From positions 1-32,706 of the forward strand of contig SXSC01000020.1 in the NCBI GenBank assembly GCA_005792355.1: 32,706 bases of DNA. The letters are read 5' to 3'. Shown here in pieces: positions 14,909 to 21,559 of this stretch. A program made the translations under genes and the position numbers. Below the pieces are notes generated by a model. It was not told the origin of the DNA, searched no databases, and saw only the letters and a list, made by a program, of their open reading frames with translations. The stretch comes from Opitutaceae bacterium. GTDB lineage: Bacteria; Verrucomicrobiota; Verrucomicrobiia; Opitutales; Opitutaceae. The stretch's first letter is position 1. The number at the start of each line of letters is the position of its first letter.

Positions 14909-16075
14909 ATGAAAAACCTATTCTCGCCGAAAGCTGATCCTTGGAGGCGGGGTGCCCCCACCCCGCGGTCTGCCGCTGCACTTCGCCCACAAATCCAATC
15001 GGACAAATGCAGTTCAGGGAGTGCGGATCGAAGGAGGGGCGGTTTCCAACCGCCCAAGACCGGGTCGTCGACCGAAATTCGGCGGTTGGGAAACCGCCGC
15101 TCCCGCGAGGTGCGGGCACCCCGCCTCCAGCAAATCTTAACCCTCCTGCTCCTCGGTGCCGTCTCACTCTCCGCCGCCGATTTCAAGCCCAAGCACGTCA
15201 ACAAGGCCATCGAGCTCCTCGCGGCCGGCCAGCCCGTGTATTATGACTACGGCCGCGGCGGAGCCGAGGAAGGCCGGGAGGCGGCAAAAACCTGGGCGGA
15301 CGTCCTGATGTACGACCTGGAGGGCGCGGCGCTCGATTTCACGCGCCTCCGTGCGTTCATGAAAGCGCTCGCCGACGCCGGCCCCACCGCGAGCGGGCAC
15401 CGCACCCCGGCGGTGATCGTGACCCTCCCGCTCTACGGGCTCGATGCCGACACCGTGCGCGCCAACCACTGGATGATCCAGCAGGCGCTGGCGTGCGGCA
15501 TTCACGGGCTGCACATCTGTCACGCGCGCAATCCCGAGGCGGTTGCGATGTTCATCCGCGCGGCGCGGTATGAGATTCACCGGCAGGCGGTCGGCCAGGG
15601 CCTGGCGGATGGGTTGCGGATGTTCGGCGCCCACGAGTTCGCCTCCGGCATCTGGGGCGTGACGCCAAAAAATTACTACGGTCTCGCCGACGTCTGGCCG
15701 CTCAATCCAAAGGGTGAACTCATCATCGGGGTGAAGATTGAGGACCAGGTGGGGCTGCCACACACGGAGAAAATCGTGCGGGTGCCCGGGGTGATTTTTG
15801 CCGAGTGGGGACCGCGGGACACGAGCTATGCGAACGGGTTCCTCGACGTCGCCTTCGACTACGGCCGCAAGCCCGGCGTGGTCGAGCCGCCGCCGCTCAA
15901 GGCCGCCGCGGATCGCGTGATCGCCGCGAGCAAGGCGGCGAAGGTTTTCGTCCTCGACAACGCGCGCACGGAGTCGGTCGTGCCGCAAATTGACGCCGGG
16001 ATCATGATCATCGCCGGCGGCCTCAAGGAGGTCGCGGACCTCGGCCGGAAACACACCGGGCGGAAGATGCCGTGA
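14909..16075 (+). CDS. Exported HpcH/HpaI aldolase-fold protein with repeat inserted in its leader
   Basis: This 388-residue protein belongs to the HpcH/HpaI (2-keto-3-deoxy acid aldolase) superfamily. Putative metal ligands are E278 (VKIEDQVGL) and D304 (AEWGPRDTS). They are 26 residues apart, as in HpcH (E149/D175) and the rhamnonate-pathway enzyme RhmA (E153/D179). The region matching the catalytic D-x-x-H (D42/H45 in HpcH) reads D136-L-E-G139, so the His is absent, and a counterpart of HpcH R70 is not obvious. The signal-peptide core ILTLLLLGAVSLSAA lies at about residues 76-90, preceded by some 60 residues translated from a REPIN-like element (14942-15129). Without the element the start would read MKNLFSPKAD joined to QQILTLLLLG. 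It may be a non-aldolase relative or a periplasmic lyase. It starts 12 bases after the beta-helix stop. Confidence 0.75.
   Translation: MKNLFSPKADPWRRGAPTPRSAAALRPQIQSDKCSSGSADRRRGGFQPPKTGSSTEIRRLGNRRSREVRAPRLQQILTLLLLGAVSLSAADFKPKHVNKAIELLAAGQPVYYDYGRGGAEEGREAAKTWADVLMYDLEGAALDFTRLRAFMKALADAGPTASGHRTPAVIVTLPLYGLDADTVRANHWMIQQALACGIHGLHICHARNPEAVAMFIRAARYEIHRQAVGQGLADGLRMFGAHEFASGIWGVTPKNYYGLADVWPLNPKGELIIGVKIEDQVGLPHTEKIVRVPGVIFAEWGPRDTSYANGFLDVAFDYGRKPGVVEPPPLKAAADRVIAASKAAKVFVLDNARTESVVPQIDAGIMIIAGGLKEVADLGRKHTGRKMP
14942..15129. repeat. REPIN-like element, family A, 188 bp, containing a family B unit
   Basis: The outer ends are inverted repeats (TGGAGGCGGGGTGCCC followed by CACC, one internal mismatch), the same as the element at 2769-2888. 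Nested inside at 15033-15103 is a family B double hairpin with stems GGCGGTT/AACCGCC. The whole unit is open in the frame of the aldolase-like gene. I see no target-site duplication. Confidence 0.7.
15033..15103. repeat. REPIN-like double hairpin, family B
   Basis: Layout: GGAGGGGCGGTTTCCAACCGCC-like first hairpin (stem GCGGTT/AACCGC), a 26-base spacer, and a second hairpin GGCGGTTGGGAAACCGCC closing with GCTCC. The spacer is alignable with that of the copy at 17881-17953. Confidence 0.65.
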
Positions 16076-16190
16076 GCAAACCAGCGATCGGACGCCCGCA
16101 GCCAGAGGCCGGCAAACACCGTGGGCCGGCATTGTACCGCCGTTCCGAGGTGCGAATTCTCCCTTCCAAATTCCAGTCGCCGCCTGCTGC

Positions 16191-16246
16191 CTTCTGATAT
16201 CTGTCTTCCGGCCTCCGACCTCTGACCTCCGGCTTCCGGCCTCCCC
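16191..16246. repeat. Degenerate tandem CTTCCGGCCTCCGACCTCTGA-type repeat
   Basis: The sequence cycles through short CTTCCGGCCTCC, GACCTCTGACCTCC and GGCTTCCGGCCTCC units immediately before the symporter start. It is a pyrimidine-rich microsatellite-like tract. Its reverse translation (EVRGRRPEDR-like) is a familiar spurious peptide of environmental genomes. The remainder of the 177-base gap (16076-16252) shows nothing further. Confidence 0.5.
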
Positions 16247-16252
16247 TCAACC

Positions 16253-17815
16253 ATGTCCCTCCATTTCATCGACCTCGTCGTCATCGCCATCTACTTCGCA
16301 GTGATCGCCGGCATCGGCTTCTGGGCCACGCGCGGCAAGAAAACCTCCGAACAGTACTTCGTGGCCGGACGCAGCATCCCGATGTGGGCCGTCGCGTTCA
16401 CCATCATGGCGACGATTATCAGCACGGGAACCTTTGTCGGCCATCCGGGTACCGCCTACCAAAAGGGCCTGATCCTCCTCGTCCCCCACCTGCTGGTGCC
16501 TTTCGTGCTGCTGGCCGTCGCCAAGGTCGTGGTGCCGTTTTACCGGCGCGTCGTGCGGATGAGCGCCTACGAATACATCGGCCAGCGCTTCGGCCTCGGC
16601 GGGCGCTTCTACACGTCCTTCGGCTTTCTCGCGGATCGGATCTTCGATCTCGGCGTCACGCTGGTCACCACCGCGCTGGCGATCAACGTGCTCACCGGCT
16701 GGGATCTCCGCGTCGTGATTCTCGGCGTGGGCCTGTTTACCATTTTCTACACGATGGTGGGAGGCATGGAGGCGGTGGTCTGGACCGATGTGGTACAGGG
16801 CGTGATCCTGATGGTCGGCGGAGTGTTTGTGCTCGGCCGCCTGATGTTCGCCCCGGAGGCCGGCGCGCCATTCGCCGTCGTGGCCGAGACTTGGCGCGCG
16901 GGCAAACTCACCCTGGGTTCATGGGATCTCTCGCTTGCCACGTTCACCGATCCAAAACTGACCACCACGTGGCTGTTTTGCCTCGCGTACGCCGTGCAAT
17001 GGACGCGCCGCTACGCCACCGATCAGCACATCGTGCAGCGGTACCTGGTCGCAAAATCCGACGAGGCGGCGAGCAAGGCCGCGTTTTGGAGCGCGCTCCT
17101 GTGTGTGCCGGTCTTTGTCGTGTTCATGTTCGCGGGCGCCTGCCTCGCCGGGTTTTTTGCGCTCGCGCCGGTGCCGCCTCCGCCGGTGCCCGACAGCGCC
17201 ATGCCGTATTTTCTCGCCCACTTCATGCCGGCGGGGCTGCTCGGCCTGGTGGTCGCCGCGATTCTGGCCGCCGCGATGTCCACCGTCAGTGCGGACCTGA
17301 GCAGCGTGGGCACGGTGCTGACGACGGACTATTTTCTGCATTTCTACCCCAACGCCTCGGATCGCGCGCGGCTCCTCTGCGGCCGCAGCATGATCGCCAT
17401 CGGCGGCGTGCTCACGGTCGTCGCCGCCTGGCTGCTCCTGCCCGAAAAAGATTCCACGCCCCTGATGGAACGCGTCATCATGATCGCGTCGATCCTCTCC
17501 GGCGGCACGCTCGGGCTTTTTTGCCTCGGCTTTCTCACCCGCAGCGCAACGCGCGAGGGCTGCTACATCGGAATCGCGTGCTGCGCCGCGTTCACCGCGT
17601 GGGCCATCCTCACCGAGCCACGCAATCGCGCGCTCGATCTGGGGTTCAATTTTCCGCTCAACCCGATCCTCATCGGGATCTGCAGTCACGCGGTGCTGTT
17701 CGGCACCGGCTGGATCGCGAGTCGCATCATGGGCGGCTTCCGGCCCGACGACGTCGACCGGCTGACTTACTTCGGACTGAAAAAGTACGCCAACACGACC
17801 GCGCCGCGGGTATGA
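16253..17815 (+). CDS. Sodium:solute symporter (SSS family)
   Basis: The 520-residue polytopic protein has about 13 membrane segments and the SSS signature features. These are an N-terminal FIDLVVIAIYFAVIAGIGFW helix, then TSEQYFVAGRSIPMWAVAFT and MATIISTGTFVGHPGTAY, which contribute to the substrate and sodium sites. YTMVGGMEAVVWTDVVQGVI and LAAAMSTVSADLSSVGTVLT are strongly typical. It imports a sugar or organic acid with Na+ across the inner membrane; the substrate cannot be read from sequence. It follows the exported aldolase-like and beta-helix genes on the same strand, so it may take up the small product they release. The start ATG at 16253 immediately precedes the first helix. Confidence 0.88.
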   Translation: MSLHFIDLVVIAIYFAVIAGIGFWATRGKKTSEQYFVAGRSIPMWAVAFTIMATIISTGTFVGHPGTAYQKGLILLVPHLLVPFVLLAVAKVVVPFYRRVVRMSAYEYIGQRFGLGGRFYTSFGFLADRIFDLGVTLVTTALAINVLTGWDLRVVILGVGLFTIFYTMVGGMEAVVWTDVVQGVILMVGGVFVLGRLMFAPEAGAPFAVVAETWRAGKLTLGSWDLSLATFTDPKLTTTWLFCLAYAVQWTRRYATDQHIVQRYLVAKSDEAASKAAFWSALLCVPVFVVFMFAGACLAGFFALAPVPPPPVPDSAMPYFLAHFMPAGLLGLVVAAILAAAMSTVSADLSSVGTVLTTDYFLHFYPNASDRARLLCGRSMIAIGGVLTVVAAWLLLPEKDSTPLMERVIMIASILSGGTLGLFCLGFLTRSATREGCYIGIACCAAFTAWAILTEPRNRALDLGFNFPLNPILIGICSHAVLFGTGWIASRIMGGFRPDDVDRLTYFGLKKYANTTAPRV

Positions 17816-17880
17816 GCCGCCACCGTATGCTGCGATCGATCCATTTCGATCACGTTCGCGACGATTTTGATCGTTCTTCC

Positions 17881-17953
17881 CGGAACGGCGGTTTCCCAAC
17901 CGCCGAAGAACCGTCGGCCGACCGCATTTGGGCGGTTGGGAAACCGCCCCTCC
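17881..17953. repeat. REPIN-like double hairpin, family B
   Basis: A first hairpin GGCGGTTTCCCAACCGCC and a second GGCGGTTGGGAAACCGCC flank a 26-base spacer. The right edge closes with CCCCTCC. It occupies the gap between the symporter and the sulfatase and could also act as a transcription or mRNA-stability barrier. Confidence 0.65.
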
Positions 17954-18043
17954 TTTGGTTGCCCTGCGACTCCGCTCAGGGCTTTGAGCCCGCCGAAACG
18001 GCGGCCCCCGTGCCGCGTTAGGAAATTGTCGGGCTAAAACACC

Positions 18044-19399
18044 ATGGCTTCCGCCGCGCCCAACATCCTGCTCGTCATCGCCGACGATTTTGGCGCGTAC
18101 CAACTGGGCTGCACCAGTCCCGGCGGCGCGGGGTTTTTCCGGACGCCGTGCCTCGATCGTTTCGCGGCCGAAGGCGTCCGTTTCGCCCGGGCGTACGCGA
18201 CGGCACCCGTCTGTTCGCCCGCCCGCGCGAGTCTCTACACCGGCCTGCACCCGGCCCGCCTGCACCTGACCGACTTCATCCCCGGGAGTGGCGTCACCAA
18301 TCCGGCCCTGCTCACGCCACCGTGGCAGTGCGGCCTGCCGGTCGCCGCCGTCACCCTCGGCGACGCCCTGAAGGCGCTCGGTTACGCGACGGCTCATTTT
18401 GGGAAATGGCATCTCGCGCCCGACTATCACTACACCCCCGGCCGGCCGATGGATCCGGAGTCGCAGGGGTTCGACGAGGTCTTCGTCACGCGCAAGCCGT
18501 CAGCGGACGCGGATCCGGAGGGTGATCCGCACCACATTGATCGGCTCACGGACCGCACCATCGAGTTTTGCACGCGCGCCCGGCCCACGGCCCAGCCCTT
18601 TTTTTGCGTGCTGGCGCACAACGCGGTGCATCGCCCCGAACTCGCTCCCGCCGCCCTCGCCGCGAAATACGCCACCCATCCCGCCGCCGATCCCGAGGTC
18701 AACCGGCCCGTATTTGCCGCGATGGTCGAGCTGCTGGACGCCGCCATGGGCCGGCTCCTCGACGCTTTGCACCGCGCCGGGCGCGATCGGGACACCCTCG
18801 TGGTGTTTACCGCCGACCACGGCGCCATGGGCGCGAGCGAACGCCGGAAGCCGCTGCGCGGCGCCAAGGCCGATCTCTACGAAGGCGGCCTGCGGGTGCC
18901 GCTGCTTCTGCGTTGGCCCGGACGCATCGCGCCGGGGCAGGTCCGCGACGCGCTGGTCAGTGGTGCGGATCTTTTTCCCACATTGCTCACCGCCGCTGGA
19001 GCGACGCCCGCGACGGCACTCGACGGCGTGAATCTCTGGCCGGTGATTGGCGACGTCTCCGCCCCGGCGCCGCACGACGCGCTGCACTGGCACTATCCCC
19101 ATTATCACCACCTCGGAGTTGGACCCTCCGGGTCGATCCGCGTGGGTGAGCACAAGCTGATCGAATGGTTTGGCCCGACTCCCCGGCTGGAGCTGTTCGA
19201 TCTCGGCGCCGATCCCGGTGAAGCACGCAACCTCGCCGCCATCGAGCCGGGCCGGCGCGACGCGTTGCGCCGACGCCTGCACGCCTGGCAAGTCGAAGTC
19301 GGCGCGCAAGCGATGACTCCCAATCCCGGGTACGATTCCGCCGCACCGACTCGCTTGCACCCGCCGGCGGGTGACGCCATTCCGGGCAAAGATTCATGA
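18044..19399 (+). CDS. Sulfatase without signal peptide
   Basis: This 451-residue formylglycine-type sulfatase has its catalytic C57 in C-S-P-A-R-A-S-L-Y-T-G. The protein begins MASAAPNILLVIADDFGAYQ, so the metal-site strand starts at residue 6 and there is no room for a signal peptide; it is probably cytoplasmic. FGKWHLAPDYHY, TLVVFTADHGAMGASE and YEGGLRVPLLLRWPG are family stretches. It is the first gene of a long plus-strand operon and overlaps the alcohol dehydrogenase by four bases (ATGA). Working inside the cell, it would act on a small imported sulfated sugar or acid rather than on polymer. The three sulfatases in this window have different C-x-[PA]-x-R motifs. Confidence 0.88.
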   Translation: MASAAPNILLVIADDFGAYQLGCTSPGGAGFFRTPCLDRFAAEGVRFARAYATAPVCSPARASLYTGLHPARLHLTDFIPGSGVTNPALLTPPWQCGLPVAAVTLGDALKALGYATAHFGKWHLAPDYHYTPGRPMDPESQGFDEVFVTRKPSADADPEGDPHHIDRLTDRTIEFCTRARPTAQPFFCVLAHNAVHRPELAPAALAAKYATHPAADPEVNRPVFAAMVELLDAAMGRLLDALHRAGRDRDTLVVFTADHGAMGASERRKPLRGAKADLYEGGLRVPLLLRWPGRIAPGQVRDALVSGADLFPTLLTAAGATPATALDGVNLWPVIGDVSAPAPHDALHWHYPHYHHLGVGPSGSIRVGEHKLIEWFGPTPRLELFDLGADPGEARNLAAIEPGRRDALRRRLHAWQVEVGAQAMTPNPGYDSAAPTRLHPPAGDAIPGKDS

Positions 19400-20541
19400 A
19401 CACCGTCGTCCTTCAACAACCACGCCGCCTGCTCTTCGGCACCGATTGTCTGCAACGCAGCGCCGAGGAATTCGCGCTGGCGGGCCGCCACCGGCTCTTC
19501 GTTGTCACCAGTCCGCAGGTCGCCGCCGCGCTGCCCGGTGTCTTCGTGCCATGGCGCGCGGCGGGGCTGGCGGTTGAGGTCTGCGAACTCGTCGACCGCG
19601 AGCCGGAAATTGCGCTGTTCGAAAAAGTCCTCGCCGCCGCGCGCACCTTCGCGCCCGATTGCATCGTCGGCCTGGGCGGGGGCAGTCCGCTCGATGTCGC
19701 CAAGCTCGTCGCCGCCCTGCTCGATGGCCGGCAGCAGGTCCGCGAGGTGTTTGGCATCGGTCTCCTGCGCGGGCGCAGCACCCATCTCGTTTGCATTCCG
19801 ACGACCGCCGGCACGGGCGCCGACGTCTCCCCCAACGCCATTCTCCTCGACGAAGCCGAGCGTCTGAAAAAGGGCGTGGTCAGCCCGCACCTCGTACCCG
19901 ATCTCGCCATCTGCGATCCGGCGTTGACCGTCACGATGCCGCCGGCCGTGACCGCCGCCACCGGCATCGATGCGCTCGTGCATTGCATGGAGGCCTACGC
20001 CAACAAATTCGCGCACCCGACCGTCGACGTTTATGCGCTCGAAGGTGTACGCCGCATCGGCCGCTCAATTTTCGCTGCAGTGAAGAACGGTGCCGACCGA
20101 TCCGCCCGCGCCGACGTGATGCTGGGCGCCCTCTACGGCGGGCTCTGCCTCGGACCGGTCAACACTGCCGCCGTGCACGCCCTCTCGTATCCCCTCGGCG
20201 GCGAGTACCGCGTGCCTCACGGTGTCGCCAACTCGCTCCTGATGCCACACGTGTTCCGCTTCAACCTCCCCGCGATGCCCGAGCGTTACGCCGAGATTGC
20301 CCTCGCCCTCGGTGTCGCCCCCGCGGCCACACCGCTCGCCACCGCAGAGGCGGGCCTGGGGCGGTTGACCGGGCTCTCGCTCGCGTGCGGCATTCCGCAG
20401 CGCCTGCGCGATGTGAAGATTCCGGAGGCCGATCTCCCGCGCCTCGCGCAGGAGTCGATGAAAGTCACCCGGCTGCTGAAAAACAATCCGCGCGAAGTCA
20501 CCGCCGCGGACGCGCTGGCGATTTACCGGGCGGCGTACTAA
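19396..20541 (+). CDS. Iron-dependent alcohol dehydrogenase
   Basis: This 381-residue group III (Fe2+) dehydrogenase has the N-terminal NAD(P) domain motif GLGGGSPLDVAKLVAALL and the phosphate-binding PTTAGTGADVSPNAIL. The metal ligands are D192 and H196 (GIDALVHCMEAY), H261 (AVHALSYPLGG) and H275 (YRVPHGVAN). These enzymes interconvert alcohols and aldehydes or ketones, as FucO does for lactaldehyde, and some act on hydroxy acids. Translation is coupled to the sulfatase (4-base overlap), and one base separates its stop from the pdxA2 start. This suggests a step between desulfation and the four-carbon acid steps, but the substrate is unknown. Confidence 0.88.
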   Translation: MNTVVLQQPRRLLFGTDCLQRSAEEFALAGRHRLFVVTSPQVAAALPGVFVPWRAAGLAVEVCELVDREPEIALFEKVLAAARTFAPDCIVGLGGGSPLDVAKLVAALLDGRQQVREVFGIGLLRGRSTHLVCIPTTAGTGADVSPNAILLDEAERLKKGVVSPHLVPDLAICDPALTVTMPPAVTAATGIDALVHCMEAYANKFAHPTVDVYALEGVRRIGRSIFAAVKNGADRSARADVMLGALYGGLCLGPVNTAAVHALSYPLGGEYRVPHGVANSLLMPHVFRFNLPAMPERYAEIALALGVAPAATPLATAEAGLGRLTGLSLACGIPQRLRDVKIPEADLPRLAQESMKVTRLLKNNPREVTAADALAIYRAAY

Positions 20542-20542
20542 G

Positions 20543-21559
20543 ATGACATCCCCCATCAAACCGATCCTCGCCGTCACCCTCGGTGACGCCACCGGCACCG
20601 GGCCGGAGTTGATCACGAAGGCGTTGGTCGACGCGGAGGTGCGGGCGGTCTGCCGACCCGTCGTCGTCGGTGACGCGGCGGTGGTCCGGGCCGCCCTCGC
20701 GATCACGCGAGTGCCGGCGACCGTCCGTGCGATCCAAGACATGAGCGGAATCGCCGGCGATCCCGCCGTCATCGACGTGATCGATCTCGCCAACGTCGAT
20801 CTCGCCCGGCTCGAACGCGGCAAGATCAGCGCGGCGACGGGCCGCGCGGCCTACGAGGCGATCAAGCGGGCGGTCGAGCTCACCCTCGCCGGAGACGCGC
20901 ACGCGGTCGTCACGTCCGCAATCAACAAGGCGGCGTTGCACGCGGCGGGTTTTCTCTACGACGGCCACACCGAGTTGCTCGCCGAGCTCTGCGGCAAACC
21001 GAAGGTGACGATGATGCTGGTCGCGGGAAAACTCCGCATCTGCCACGTGAGCACGCATGTGTCGCTGGCGCAGGCGATCGCGCGCGTGCGCCCGGAGCGA
21101 ATTTTGCAGGTGGTGCAGCTCGCGCACGACGGGGTGCGGCAACTCGGGGTCGAGCGGCCGCATCTCGCGCTGGCCGGACTGAATCCGCACGCCGGCGAGG
21201 GCGGGCTCTTTGGCACCGAGGAGATCGAGTTCATCGCCCCCGCGGTGGAGGAGGCGAAGCGCCGCGGCTTCCGGGTGAGCGGGCCCTACGCCGGCGACAC
21301 GGTTTTTTTCCGCACGCTGTCGGGCGAGTTCGACTGCGCGATCGCGATGTATCACGATCAAGGACACGTCGCCGCCAAGATGCTCGGCATCTGGCAGGGC
21401 GTGAACGTGACCCTCGGCCTGCCCATCATCCGCACCTCCGTCGAGCACGGCACGGATTTCGCCAACGCCGGCCAAGGCACCGGCGATCCGCGCAGCCTGG
21501 TGCAGGCGCTGAAGCTGGCGGCGGCCATGGCGGGGAACCGGGGGAACCCCAAACTATGA
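20543..21559 (+). CDS. pdxA2: PdxA2-type 4-phosphate dehydrogenase (D-threonate/D-erythronate 4-phosphate)
   Basis: The 338-residue protein is of the PdxA family. The divalent-metal histidines are H172 (HVSTHVSL), H216 (GLNPHAGEGG) and H271 (MYHDQGHVAAK), matching H166, H211 and H266 of E. coli PdxA. YDGHTELLAELC and TSVEHGTDFANAGQGT are also typical. True PdxA serves vitamin B6 synthesis; the PdxA2 branch oxidises D-threonate or D-erythronate 4-phosphate to a keto acid that loses CO2 to give dihydroxyacetone phosphate. I favour PdxA2 because a DUF1537 kinase, its usual partner, ends the same operon (27587-28705). Its stop overlaps the start of the next gene as ATGA. Confidence 0.85.
   Translation: MTSPIKPILAVTLGDATGTGPELITKALVDAEVRAVCRPVVVGDAAVVRAALAITRVPATVRAIQDMSGIAGDPAVIDVIDLANVDLARLERGKISAATGRAAYEAIKRAVELTLAGDAHAVVTSAINKAALHAAGFLYDGHTELLAELCGKPKVTMMLVAGKLRICHVSTHVSLAQAIARVRPERILQVVQLAHDGVRQLGVERPHLALAGLNPHAGEGGLFGTEEIEFIAPAVEEAKRRGFRVSGPYAGDTVFFRTLSGEFDCAIAMYHDQGHVAAKMLGIWQGVNVTLGLPIIRTSVEHGTDFANAGQGTGDPRSLVQALKLAAAMAGNRGNPKL

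Noticed and set aside
14909..16075. Calling the HpcH-like protein the 2-keto-3-deoxy-L-rhamnonate aldolase RhmA
   Set aside because: It has a signal peptide and lacks the catalytic His counterpart; the partner enzymes are not in the window.
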